NCBI RefSeq assembly: GCF_014646295.1
Contig: NZ_BMNE01000003.1
Span: 186,001-250,000, forward strand
Direction: 5' to 3'
DNA: 64,000 nucleotides
From: Nocardia rhizosphaerihabitans
GTDB lineage: Bacteria > Actinomycetota > Actinomycetes > Mycobacteriales > Mycobacteriaceae
In this document: piece by piece, positions 45,263 to 53,993 of the stretch
How the letters are laid out: each line of letters begins with the position of its first letter
How positions within the stretch are numbered: position 1 is the stretch's first letter
The notes under the pieces: generated by a model
Databases searched by the model: none
The model's input: the letters and a program-made list of their open reading frames with translations, nothing else
What the model was told of the DNA's origin: nothing
Position numbers and translations under genes: made by a program

Positions 45263-45850
45263 ATGACATCGGTGGGGGAGATACCGCGGCCGGCGCGTCA
45301 GCGTCCACGACCGCCCGGCTGGTGGTTGGCCATGATGGTCGTGGTCACCGCGGTGACCTGGCTCGCCGCGATGATCCTCTTGATCACCCAGGCGGTCGAC
45401 GCTGATCTGCTGGTCGCTTTCTACGTCGTGGTGACCATTGTGGCAGTGGGCATCCCGTGGTTCGTGCTGGCGCTGTTCGGTCTGGTGAAATACCGGGCCG
45501 TCGCGGTGTCGTCGCTCCTGCCGCTGATCCTCGTGGGGACGGTGGTGGCGATCAGTCAACGTTTTCCGGAACGGGTGGCGTGGTGGTTGTCCGAGGGCGC
45601 CATGACCGAGGTGGCGCAGGAGTGCGTCGCACGTACCCAGCCGACATGGATCGGCGTGTACCGAGTCGATTCAATTCACCGAAACTACGACGGCGCCTGC
45701 CTGTTCCGCGTCGGCGACGCCATCGGCACGAGCGGATTCGCCTACTTCGCACCGGGCACCGCCGTACCGGAACGAACCCAGGCGGAGGCGGCGATCTACT
45801 ACCTGCCGTTCGACGAGTCCTGGCACAAGTACGACTACAACTACTGGTGA
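45263..45850 (+). CDS. Membrane protein, paralogue of the one at 57036
   Basis: The 195-residue protein has three hydrophobic helices (WWLAMMVVVTAVTWLAAMIL; LVAFYVVVTIVAVGIPWF; SLLPLILVGTVVAIS) and a C-terminal extracytoplasmic domain with RVAWWLSEGAMTEVAQECVA and CLFRVGDAIGTSGFAYFAPG. Two Cys residues may form a disulfide. The same layout and the RVAWWLSE-AMTE-AQ and CLF-GD motifs recur in the protein at 57036. No family is recognised. It is monocistronic, rightward, between leftward genes. Confidence 0.75.
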   Translation: MTSVGEIPRPARQRPRPPGWWLAMMVVVTAVTWLAAMILLITQAVDADLLVAFYVVVTIVAVGIPWFVLALFGLVKYRAVAVSSLLPLILVGTVVAISQRFPERVAWWLSEGAMTEVAQECVARTQPTWIGVYRVDSIHRNYDGACLFRVGDAIGTSGFAYFAPGTAVPERTQAEAAIYYLPFDESWHKYDYNYW

Positions 45851-45883
45851 CATGCGGGGTGCTGTGTCTCTTGGGGCCGACTC

Positions 45884-47263
45884 TCACCAGAAGTGGGGGG
45901 TGAGGCCCCAAGAGTCGAATTCGGCGGTGAGCAGGGTGCGCAGGGTGGTGCGGGTGGGGAAGCGGTCGGGGTCGGCGGCGGTGACGGCGAGGGTGACGGT
46001 GTGGCCGTCGGTGGAGAAGGAGAGGTTTACGCCGACTTCTACGCGGCGGAACATGGCGGGGTCGCCGGTGCACACGACCGGGCGCATGAGGACGGCGGCG
46101 GCGTGGTGGTCGCCGATGGTGGCGACGCCCTTGGCTGTTTCACCGAGATTGGTGCACAGGCATTCCGGGGCTTTGGCGGTGCGGGCGAAGTGGTGCAGGA
46201 CGAAGCGGGGGAGGATCATCTGCAGGGGTTGCAGGTGCTGGAGGGCCGGGGTGGTGGCCGGGTCGCGATAGGCGGTGGCGGCACGCTTCACCGCGGTGCG
46301 GACGGCGCCCAGGTCGATCCGGTCGGTGGAGTTGTAGCGGACCGAAATCGGCAGGCCGGTGGTGGCATTCGCGCGGGGATCGTTCGTAGTGCGCATCGAG
46401 TGGGGGATGTCGACGCGGATGTCGGCGGTGTCGCCGACGCGGCCGCTGCGGCCGAGCAGGCCAGCGCCGAGGGCGATCAGGAGGCCGTTGGTCGTGCCGG
46501 AATGCGTGGTGGCGACGGCGTTCCACTGGTCGAGGTCGAGTTGCACCACGATGTCCGCGGGCGACCATTGCTCGGGTAGTGGCAGCGGGGGAGTCGCGGG
46601 GCGGGGAGTGCTTTCGGGCTCGGTGACGGCGCGCGCCGCGAAGGCTGCCCGGAGGCCTTTCACCACCGCGCGCAGCTGCGCACCGGCATCGGAAAGGTTG
46701 GCGCTCAGTGTGTTTGGGGGAGCGCTGCCGACGAGTCCGCCGGAACTTGCCGAGCGGTCGGGCTCCTCGTCGCGCACCAGCCGGGCCAGCGCATCACCGA
46801 CGGCGAACAGCACCGCGCCGCCGTCGGAGGCGACGTGCGAGGTCACCAGCGACACCAGGGTCCCACCCGTCGTGGTCGGGGCCGCGGACAATCGCCACAC
46901 CAGCCCGGCCTCGGGGTCGAAGTCCACTCGGCTCTGGGCGAAGTACCAGTCCAGGATCTCGTCGTCGGCGACGGGCACGACATCCCAGCCGAGCGGGAGC
47001 GATTCCGGGGCTGGCACCCAGTACGGGCGAGCGAACGGCACGCGGGTCGTCTGCACCCGGCGAGCCAGGAAACCCTGGGCGAGCTGGGCGTGGAAACGGT
47101 CGAGCAGGTCGCGGCCGAGTGGCTCGTCGAACCGCCAGGCGAGCTGGTTGACCAGCGCGTTGCCGTAGAGGCTGTGCAGCTTGAGGAACAGGTCGTCGTC
47201 GGCGGTGAGCCGGTTGACGGCGGTGGACAGGGCCACGGACGGGGCGTGGGAGGTGAGTGTCAT
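45884..47263 (-). CDS. Condensation/WS-DGAT-fold acyltransferase-like protein
   Basis: The 459-residue protein has the two-lobed chloramphenicol-acetyltransferase-like fold. The usual active-site H-H-x-x-x-D-G appears as TSHVASDGGAVLF, with one His conserved (about residue 144). Other landmarks are TNGLLIALGAGLLGR, ADIRVDIPHSMRT and CTNLGETAKGV in the second lobe. It could transfer an acyl group to the product of the glycosyltransferase in this operon. The stop is 33 bp from the convergent membrane gene; upstream it follows the ABC permease by nine bases. It is the last gene of a five-gene leftward cassette. Confidence 0.8.
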   Translation of the reverse strand: MTLTSHAPSVALSTAVNRLTADDDLFLKLHSLYGNALVNQLAWRFDEPLGRDLLDRFHAQLAQGFLARRVQTTRVPFARPYWVPAPESLPLGWDVVPVADDEILDWYFAQSRVDFDPEAGLVWRLSAAPTTTGGTLVSLVTSHVASDGGAVLFAVGDALARLVRDEEPDRSASSGGLVGSAPPNTLSANLSDAGAQLRAVVKGLRAAFAARAVTEPESTPRPATPPLPLPEQWSPADIVVQLDLDQWNAVATTHSGTTNGLLIALGAGLLGRSGRVGDTADIRVDIPHSMRTTNDPRANATTGLPISVRYNSTDRIDLGAVRTAVKRAATAYRDPATTPALQHLQPLQMILPRFVLHHFARTAKAPECLCTNLGETAKGVATIGDHHAAAVLMRPVVCTGDPAMFRRVEVGVNLSFSTDGHTVTLAVTAADPDRFPTRTTLRTLLTAEFDSWGLTPHFW

Positions 47264-47272
47264 GGGGGATCC

Positions 47273-48097
47273 TCAGTGGGCGCGCAGGGTGCGGACGGTC
47301 AGGGGCGCGAACACGGCGACGACGACCAGCGAGGCCACGACCGACCAGCAGGCATCGGCGCCGACAGTTCCGTCCTCGGCGAGCATGCGCACCGCCGACA
47401 CCAGATACGACACGGGGTTGTAGTCGGAGACATAGCCCAGCCAGGTCGGCATCGACTCCTCGGGCACCAGCGCGTTGGAGGCGAAGCTGAGGAAGGTGAG
47501 CACCAGCATCGACATGCCCTGCACGGCTGCGGGTCGCGACACGGTGACGCCGATGAACGCGAACAACCAGCTGATCGCGGTCGTCGCCAGCACGACCAGC
47601 ACCGCGCCGGCGATGAAACCCACCGGGTGCGCGGGGCGATAGCCCATGGCGAAGCCCACGATCACCACCGTCGTCGCGGCGATGACATACCGCGTCGCCC
47701 CGGCGAGCAGCGCACCGGCGACCGGCGCGGATCGGGCGATGGGCATGGCGACGAACCGGTCGAACACGCCCGATCGGATGTCCTCGGACAGCTGGACCCC
47801 CGTCGCGACGGAGGAGGTGAGCACGATCTGCACCAGCACACCCGGGATGAGAATCGGCAGATACGCCTCCATGCTGCCCGCGATGGCGGTGCCGAAGATG
47901 CTGCCGAACAGCAGCGGCCCGACGATGGGCAGCAGGATGGCGTCGTAGAGCAGCTGCGGGCTGTGCCGGAAGGTCAGCAGCCCACGCCACGCCATCATCA
48001 GCGACTGGAACAGCGAGGCCCGCAGGCTGACGTGGGTGACGCGGGGACGGCGATCGATCGTCGCGGGCGCGGTGCGCTCGGGGGTGGTGACGGTCAT
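47273..48097 (-). CDS. DrrB/C-type ABC-2 permease
   Basis: The 274-residue permease has six helices and the DrrB-family landmarks FRHSPQLLYDAILLPIVGPL, EDIRSGVFDRFVAMPIARSA and DYNPVSYLVSAVRML. It works with the adjacent DrrA-like ATPase. In mycobacteria such transporters export large lipids such as PDIM; in Streptomyces they export anthracyclines. Here the neighbours are a glycosyltransferase and acyltransferases, so a glycolipid is the likely cargo. It follows the ATPase by 19 bp. Confidence 0.9.
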   Translation of the reverse strand: MTVTTPERTAPATIDRRPRVTHVSLRASLFQSLMMAWRGLLTFRHSPQLLYDAILLPIVGPLLFGSIFGTAIAGSMEAYLPILIPGVLVQIVLTSSVATGVQLSEDIRSGVFDRFVAMPIARSAPVAGALLAGATRYVIAATTVVIVGFAMGYRPAHPVGFIAGAVLVVLATTAISWLFAFIGVTVSRPAAVQGMSMLVLTFLSFASNALVPEESMPTWLGYVSDYNPVSYLVSAVRMLAEDGTVGADACWSVVASLVVVAVFAPLTVRTLRAH

Positions 48098-48116
48098 ATG
48101 GTGTCGGCTTCCGTGA

Positions 48117-49064
48117 TCAGGCGGCGGCGCGTGCCGTGCCGGTGAGGGCGAGGAACACCTCGTTCAGGTCGGGTCGGTCGACGGCGAAACCGCGCAACGC
48201 GATGCCGGCGGCCCGGCAGGCCGCGACGATGTCGGCGGCGGTACCCGCATCCGCGAGCGCGACGGTCAGCGTGCCCGCCGACGACCCCTCGGGAACCTCG
48301 CCGGTCAGCTCGGCGACGATCGCCTCGGCGTGCCCGGACTGGCTCACATCGGCGAGTTCCAGGCGCAGCACCTGCTCACCGATGGACGATTTGAGCTCGG
48401 CGGCGGTGCCCTCGGCGACGATCGCGCCGCGGTCGATGACGGCGATGCGATCGGCCAGCGCGTCCGCTTCCTCGAGGTACTGGGTGGTGAGCAGGACGGT
48501 CGCACCGCGGGCAACGAGCTTGCGGATGATGCCCCACATGCGGTCACGGGTATGCGGGTCGAGACCGGTGGTCGGCTCGTCGAGGAAGATCAGCGGCGGA
48601 TCGGTGATCAGTGTCGCCGCCAGATCCAGCCGCCGTCGCATGCCACCCGAGAACTGGCCGACCGGACGATCGGTGACCGCGCTCAGCTCGAACTCGTCGA
48701 GGAGTTCGGCGCTGCGCGCGGCGGCCTCGCGGCGCGACAGTCCGAGCAGTCGCCCGAACAGGCGCAGATTCTCACCGGCGGTGAGGGTTTCGTCGACGGA
48801 GGCGTACTGGCCGGTGAGCCCGATCATCGAGCGCACCGCGGTGGCATCACGCACGATGTCGTAGCCGAAGATCTCCGCGCTGCCACGATCGGGACGCACC
48901 AGGGTCGCCAGCATGCGGACGGTCGTGGTCTTGCCCGCACCGTTCGGGCCGAGCAGGGCGAAGACCGTGCCCGCGGCGACACTGAGGTCGACGGCGCCAA
49001 CGGCCGTGAAATCGCCGTAGGACTTGCCGATCCCGCTGGTGCGGATGGCGATGTCGGTGGTCAT
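48117..49064 (-). CDS. DrrA-type ABC exporter ATPase
   Basis: The 315-residue ATPase starts MTTDIAIRTSGIGKSYGDF. It has Walker A GPNGAGKTT, signature FSGGMRRRLDLA, Walker B LIFLDEPTTGLDP and the QYLEEADALADRI switch. The C-terminal extension ends with LRGFAVDRPDLNEVFLALTG, typical of DrrA. GGGAGGCTCCC precedes the ATG, which overlaps the glycosyltransferase stop (ATGA). A long upstream extension of the frame overlaps the glycosyltransferase gene and is rejected. Confidence 0.92.
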   Translation of the reverse strand: MTTDIAIRTSGIGKSYGDFTAVGAVDLSVAAGTVFALLGPNGAGKTTTVRMLATLVRPDRGSAEIFGYDIVRDATAVRSMIGLTGQYASVDETLTAGENLRLFGRLLGLSRREAAARSAELLDEFELSAVTDRPVGQFSGGMRRRLDLAATLITDPPLIFLDEPTTGLDPHTRDRMWGIIRKLVARGATVLLTTQYLEEADALADRIAVIDRGAIVAEGTAAELKSSIGEQVLRLELADVSQSGHAEAIVAELTGEVPEGSSAGTLTVALADAGTAADIVAACRAAGIALRGFAVDRPDLNEVFLALTGTARAAA

Positions 49065-50338
49065 GGGAGCCTCCCTGCGGCGTCGATCAGTTCGGGGGTG
49101 ACCGGCGCGAGTGCTTCGACGGCATCGGCGGCTCGCTCGACGCCATCGGTGGTGAACCCCGCGGCGTAGGCCGCGGCGCGGCGACGGACATCGAGGGTCG
49201 AGATCCGGTCGAGAAGTGTGTCCAGGCGTGGGCCGGTGAGTGCACCTGCCGGAGCGGTCGCAGCCAACCCGAGACGTTGCAGCGCCTGACCCCAATAGGG
49301 CTGATCGGCCTGGACCGAGCAGATCACCTGCGGCACACCGGCTCTCAACGCGGCCGCGGTCGTCCCGGCGCCGCCGTGATGCACCACGGCCACACACCGC
49401 GGCAGCACCTCGGCATGGTCGACGTGCTCGACGATGGCCACCTCGGCATCGATGCCGGGCGTGATATCGGCCCACCCAGAAGCCAGCAGCAGCCGACGGC
49501 CTCGTCGCGCACAGACGGCGCGAACCATGGCGACGAACTCGGCCGGATCGCCGACATCCATGGAACCGAAGCCCACGTAGATCGGCGCGGAACCGGTAGC
49601 CAGCCACTGACGGAGTCCGAGTTCGCGGTAGCCGGCAGGCTCGTCGGCAACGCGCCGGGATTGCGCGGAATCTGGTGCCGCGGTAAGGCAACCGTCGACA
49701 TCGACCGGGAAACCCGTGAACGGGCCGGACAACTCGTCACGCAGACCAGGGAACAGCGCAGGGTCGTAGGCCTGGATGCGCATCCGCGCCGCCGGCTCGC
49801 CCGCAGGCAGAACCGGAGCCAAGGCCGCGGCCCTGGCACGGGCAAGCGCCGACCAACCCCATCGATGCACCACACCGGGCACCCGCTCCGCCCACCGCGC
49901 AGGCACGACCGGTACGACCGCATTGGGCTGGATCGGGAAGAAATGGACCGCGGCCAACGGCACCCCGCCCTCGCGGGCCACGACCGCCGCGGCTTCCTCG
50001 CCCGCCATCCCGGCCACCACCACATCGTGACCGGGCACCAGCTCCCGCAGGTCGGCCAGTGATTCCGGCACCCCGCGCCGCTGTAGGTCGAGCAGGGCCC
50101 GCCACCGGGCGCGCGGGTCACGCGAGCCGAACCGTGAGTCGGCGCGCTGGGCGCGCAACAGTGCCGCGCTGTCGCAACCGAACGGGACCGCGGGTACCCC
50201 GTGACCGGTCGCGAACCCGACCAGGTTCGGTGCCAGTGCCAGGGTCACCTCGTGTCCACGGGCGATCAGTGCGCGCGCCAGCAGAATGCCGGGCTGGGCG
50301 TCGCCCCGGCTGCCGGTGAATGCCAACAGTGCCCGCAT
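49061..50338 (-). CDS. GT1 (UGT/sterol-type) glycosyltransferase
   Basis: The 425-residue GT-B enzyme opens MRALLAFTGSRGDAQPGILL, the acceptor-side signature of sterol- and lipid-type GT1 enzymes, and carries IYVGFGSMDVGDP and the nucleotide-sugar signature VVHHGGAGTTAAALRAGVPQ followed by QADQPYWGQAL. Relatives glycosylate sterols, macrolides or glycopeptidolipids (for example the Rv1524 group). The sugar cannot be predicted. The gene follows the first acyltransferase by four bases and overlaps the ATPase gene. Confidence 0.92.
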   Translation of the reverse strand: MRALLAFTGSRGDAQPGILLARALIARGHEVTLALAPNLVGFATGHGVPAVPFGCDSAALLRAQRADSRFGSRDPRARWRALLDLQRRGVPESLADLRELVPGHDVVVAGMAGEEAAAVVAREGGVPLAAVHFFPIQPNAVVPVVPARWAERVPGVVHRWGWSALARARAAALAPVLPAGEPAARMRIQAYDPALFPGLRDELSGPFTGFPVDVDGCLTAAPDSAQSRRVADEPAGYRELGLRQWLATGSAPIYVGFGSMDVGDPAEFVAMVRAVCARRGRRLLLASGWADITPGIDAEVAIVEHVDHAEVLPRCVAVVHHGGAGTTAAALRAGVPQVICSVQADQPYWGQALQRLGLAATAPAGALTGPRLDTLLDRISTLDVRRRAAAYAAGFTTDGVERAADAVEALAPVTPELIDAAGRLP

Positions 50339-50342
50339 CGGC

Positions 50343-51773
50343 TCACACCGCCTGCGCGACGACCGAGCCGGGCGCGTCGACGACCGACCCGGGCTTGTCG
50401 GCGTGGACAGCCGCGGTGATCGAGGACAGTGCCTGGCCGAACGCGGTGAGGAACTCGTCCATCACCTCGGCGGGCAAGCCGGCGGGGTACCGGGTGGAGA
50501 CGTAGAGGCCGTCGTCGGCCCGCACGACCCACAGGAACACCTCGTCGGCCGAGTACGACTCGGCCCGCAGGGTCCGTCCGCGTAGGGCGGCGACCAGCTC
50601 GTAGCCGGGCAGCACCCGGATATCGAGGAAGGAGATCCCGAACCGGGGCGTCTCCTCGACCCCGAGCACCTCGAGCACGCGCGACCAGGACGCGTCGTTG
50701 GCCGTTCGTGACCGGCGCAGCGCCTCGCGGGCGCTCTCCAGCGCCGCGGTGATGCCCGCGTCGGGCGTCACGGTGATGTCGACCGGGACGACATTGACGA
50801 ACCAACCCATCGACTCGAGCCACCGCAGGTCCGGCCGGGTCGCGATCGGCATCGCCGTGCGCATCCGATCCGTGCCGAACCGCCGCTGATGCGCCACCGC
50901 CAGCGCGGCGAACACCGCGACCGACATCCGATGCCTGACCTGGTCGAGCACCGCCTCGAACTGCTCGAGCTCGGCCAGGTCGAGCAGGCGGCGCGACACA
51001 CTCGGCTGCGGCTGATCGGCCGGGGCGGGTCGATGCGCGTGCGTGGCGAAGCGCGGCATGGTGCCGTCGCCACCGGCGAGGAACTCCCGCCACGTCTCGA
51101 CCGCGGGCGACTCGGCGTGCAGTTCGGCGGCGGCTGCCCGTTCGACCACGGCGAAGTCGGCCGCGCTGCCGAAGGTGGCCGATTCGCGCGGCTGCTCGCC
51201 CGCCACGACCTCGCGGTAGAGCGTGCGCAGCTCGAGGATGAGGATGGCCTGGGAGTAGGCGTCCAGCACCGAGTGATCGGCGGCGACCAGCACGGTGAAG
51301 TCACCGGTGTCGGTATGCTCGACCGTGGCCGCGAGCAGATGCGGCCACACCAGCGGCGACAGCCGCAGTTCCAGTGCGCCGCAGAGGAATTCGTTGATCC
51401 GGGCACCATCGGTGAGCCCGTCGATCTGCTGTTCGGCGATGCCGACCGCGGTGGCGGCGGCGACGAGCCTGCGCGGTTCGCCCGCCGGCTCGACGCGCAC
51501 CGTGGTGCGCAGCCCCTCGTGCCTGCTGTGCCACCGGCGCAGCGTCTCGCGCCAGGCGCCGCGATCGAGCACGGCGTCCATCTCGAAGACGGTGCCGATC
51601 CAGCGGCCTCGGCCCGGCTGCGGGTCGGCGGGATCGACGCTCGCGCAGTAGGCGGCGTGCACGCTGGTCAGCGGCCGGTCGTCGAGCTGCCAGGCGTCGG
51701 TGGGAAGCTCGGGAGTCCAGATCGACAAGCGGCCGGGACGGATCGCGAATTCGGACAGGTGGGTGTATTCCAT
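50343..51773 (-). CDS. PapA-like condensation-domain acyltransferase
   Basis: The 476-residue protein starts MEYTHLSEFAIRPGRLSIW and has the condensation-domain fold with the active-site H-x-x-x-D in VAADHSVLDAYSQA (about residue 152). FVNVVPVDITV and RFGISFLDIRVLPG correspond to the bridging segments of PapA proteins, which acylate sugars or polyketides in mycobacteria (PapA1, PapA3, PapA5). It is the first gene of the cassette; CGAGGTG is about ten bases before the ATG. It differs strongly from the second fold member at 45884, so two separate acylations are possible. Confidence 0.87.
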   Translation of the reverse strand: MEYTHLSEFAIRPGRLSIWTPELPTDAWQLDDRPLTSVHAAYCASVDPADPQPGRGRWIGTVFEMDAVLDRGAWRETLRRWHSRHEGLRTTVRVEPAGEPRRLVAAATAVGIAEQQIDGLTDGARINEFLCGALELRLSPLVWPHLLAATVEHTDTGDFTVLVAADHSVLDAYSQAILILELRTLYREVVAGEQPRESATFGSAADFAVVERAAAAELHAESPAVETWREFLAGGDGTMPRFATHAHRPAPADQPQPSVSRRLLDLAELEQFEAVLDQVRHRMSVAVFAALAVAHQRRFGTDRMRTAMPIATRPDLRWLESMGWFVNVVPVDITVTPDAGITAALESAREALRRSRTANDASWSRVLEVLGVEETPRFGISFLDIRVLPGYELVAALRGRTLRAESYSADEVFLWVVRADDGLYVSTRYPAGLPAEVMDEFLTAFGQALSSITAAVHADKPGSVVDAPGSVVAQAV

Positions 51774-52190
51774 GACCGGGTTCACCTCGTGACGAAGACA
51801 TGCCGAAGCGGCGGAAGTCGGATGCGAAAGGGGCACGTCGATGTGTCACCACTGGTGCTCTGGAACTTCGACGGCGGATATTCCGGAAGCCTCGGCGAAC
51901 TAGATGGTATAGCCGCAGCGCCGAAACTCATGTTTGTGATCGCCGTCACGAGTTTCGTGAACAAAACTCGGCGACCCGTGGATCGTGTCGACGAATCAGC
52001 GGATTGACGCTGGCGCACAGAATATTTCGGATGGAAGTATCGGCGCACATCGCTGTCCGCCGATACTTTTGTTCACCGGGTGTCGGCGCGCGGTGTCGGC
52101 GTCATCACAGCTGAGGTAAGTCGTAGTCCGGTGCTGTTTCCCGGACGTTCACCCTGCGCAATTCGGCAGGGGGCGAAATGTCGGAATCGC
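51774..52190. other. Upstream region of the glycolipid cassette
   Basis: These 417 bases are less GC-rich than the rest, with patches such as GAACAAAACTC, and hold no convincing gene. They should contain the cassette promoter. No DosR-like box or clear palindrome was found. Confidence 0.4.
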
Positions 52191-53546
52191 TCATTGCGTT
52201 CGGCGATTCTTCCCGGCGTCGCCGTGAATGGCCAAGTCCCGCAGCCGGAGCCAATCGATCGTGGGTGCGCCGGCAGGTGTTCCCGGCCGGTTTCGCGGTA
52301 CCCACACGCGTAGTGCGCCTGGTTCGATGACGCAGCGCACGGGCGTGTCGAGCTCGAGGGATTCGCCGTCGACGCCGACCGGGATCCGTGGTGCGGTGGC
52401 GTCGACGCTGACTTCGAGCGTGGTCCGCTGGGTCAGGCCCTGGCTGCGGGTGCGACGGATCAGGCCGATCGCGTCGCGGGTGTTCGCGACCGAGAGGGTG
52501 ACCGTGCCGAGCCTGCCGCTATCGAGCCGGTCGCGCCGGCTCAGTCCGGCCAGATCGCTGGTGCCGTAGGGATTGTTGCTGACCAGGATCGCCTGCGGCC
52601 CCGCGACCGCCGTGCCGTCGATGCGCGCGACGAGCCGGTTGCCCGCGTGCCCGGCGAGGAGATCGGGGAGCAGCCGCAGGACTGTCGCGGTCTTGTCGTC
52701 GCGGTAGGCGGGACTGCGCACGATCTCGGCGTAGACGCCGAAGGACGCGTTGTTGACGAAGGGCAGTCCGTTGATGCGGCCGAGGTCGACGCGCAGCTCC
52801 ACCCCGTCGCGGAGGGCGTCGAGCCCGGCGGCCGGATCGGCGCGATCCAGGCCGAGGTCCATCGCGAAGTGATTCCGGGTCCCCGCGCTGATCACCAGGA
52901 ATGGCAGTCCGTGCTCGGCCGCGATGCCTGCCACCAGCGCCTGGGTGCCGTCACCGCCTGCCACTCCGAGCAGGTCCGCGCCGCGGTCGACGGCCTGTCG
53001 GGCCAGCGTCTCGACGTCGACGTCGCCCTCCAGCAGGGCGACTTCGGCGCCGAGTTCCTCGGCTTTGCGCCGCAGATCGAACTTCTCGACCTTCCCGCCG
53101 CCGGAACGCGGATTCATGATCAGGAACGGGTGCCTGGCCTGCGGGGCGGGATGCTCGGCCGCGGCGGTGCGCGAACTCCCGGAGCGCAGCGCGACGCGCG
53201 CGCAGACGACCGCCAGCAGGGCCGATCCGGCGGCGAGCAGTACCACCCACAGCAGGTGGGCGCGCACGAAGACCACGATCACGAAGATCGGCGACAGCAC
53301 CGCGATCGCCAGCGACACCCAGCGCGTCGGGCCGTACCTGGTCAGAAACCAGTACAGCGCGGCGATCGTGACCACGACGCCGCCGGTCCCGACGATCAGC
53401 AACCCGAGCGCCCCCACCACCCCCGCGAACAGCACCGGAATCAGGGCAGTCAAGGCGGCGAAGAGGAAGGCCGCTCTGGCCGCCCAGCACCGGATCCGGA
53501 CCGCGGAGTCATCGCTCACCGTGCCGCCCGCCGATCGTCGTCGCAC
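52191..53546 (-). CDS. Diacylglycerol/sphingosine-type lipid kinase
   Basis: The 451-residue protein has an N-terminal membrane part of about four helices (residues 20-120: AAFLFAALTALIPVLFAG; VVVTIAALYWFLTRYG; WVVLLAAGSALLAVV) fused to a DAGK catalytic domain (from about 140). Kinase landmarks are MNPRSGGGKVEK, the ATP motif GVAGGDGTQALVAG and SAGTRNHFAMDLG. It should phosphorylate a membrane lipid. Start could be GTG 53546 or GTG 53519; neither has a strong site. Fusion of a membrane domain to the kinase is known in actinobacterial members. It lies 15 bp after the DUF7144-type gene, so the two and the GH15 gene may be one operon. Confidence 0.85.
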   Translation of the reverse strand: MRRRSAGGTVSDDSAVRIRCWAARAAFLFAALTALIPVLFAGVVGALGLLIVGTGGVVVTIAALYWFLTRYGPTRWVSLAIAVLSPIFVIVVFVRAHLLWVVLLAAGSALLAVVCARVALRSGSSRTAAAEHPAPQARHPFLIMNPRSGGGKVEKFDLRRKAEELGAEVALLEGDVDVETLARQAVDRGADLLGVAGGDGTQALVAGIAAEHGLPFLVISAGTRNHFAMDLGLDRADPAAGLDALRDGVELRVDLGRINGLPFVNNASFGVYAEIVRSPAYRDDKTATVLRLLPDLLAGHAGNRLVARIDGTAVAGPQAILVSNNPYGTSDLAGLSRRDRLDSGRLGTVTLSVANTRDAIGLIRRTRSQGLTQRTTLEVSVDATAPRIPVGVDGESLELDTPVRCVIEPGALRVWVPRNRPGTPAGAPTIDWLRLRDLAIHGDAGKNRRTQ

Positions 53547-53561
53547 ATCGCCGGAATGGAC

Positions 53562-53993
53562 TCACCGCTCGGGCTGCCAGGCCATGAGGGCCCAGATGAC
53601 GACCACACTGAGTGCGATGATCACGAGGGACCAACCGGGGTAGTACGGCAGGGACAAGAAATTCGCGACGATCACCAATGCGGCGACTCCCAGCGCGGAG
53701 TATCGGCCCCAGGTCGTCCCCATTATCAAGCCGACGCCGACGACCAGCGCCAGTACGCCCAGCACGACGTGTACCCAGCCCCAGGTCGTCGTGTCGAATT
53801 TGTACACATATTCGACTCCGGCGACATATATTTCGTCGCTCCGCAGGGCGGAAATGCCCTGCAGGACGGAGACTGCCGCCAAGATGAGCAGCATGCACGC
53901 GGCCGTGACCGATATTCCCTCCGCGATGGCCTGCCGCTGAAGAGGCTCTTCCACGGGCGGGGCGCGGTGCTCCGCCGGCGTATTGCTTGTCAT
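53562..53993 (-). CDS. DUF7144-type four-helix membrane protein
   Basis: The 143-residue protein starts MTSNTPAEHRAPPVEEPLQ and has four hydrophobic helices (ISVTAACMLLILAAVSVLQG; WGWVHVVLGVLALVVGVGLI; YSALGVAALVIVANFLSLP; WSLVIIALSVVVIWALMAW). Motifs TTWGWVHVVLGV and LPYYPGWSLVIIAL are hallmarks of a common actinobacterial family annotated DUF7144. Its function is unknown. The ATG overlaps the GH15 stop (ATGA). Confidence 0.85.
   Translation of the reverse strand: MTSNTPAEHRAPPVEEPLQRQAIAEGISVTAACMLLILAAVSVLQGISALRSDEIYVAGVEYVYKFDTTTWGWVHVVLGVLALVVGVGLIMGTTWGRYSALGVAALVIVANFLSLPYYPGWSLVIIALSVVVIWALMAWQPER

Noticed and set aside
49065..49691. N-terminal extension of the DrrA-like ATPase
   Set aside because: It overlaps the glycosyltransferase gene in another frame and the family starts at MTTDIAIRTS with a good ribosome binding site.
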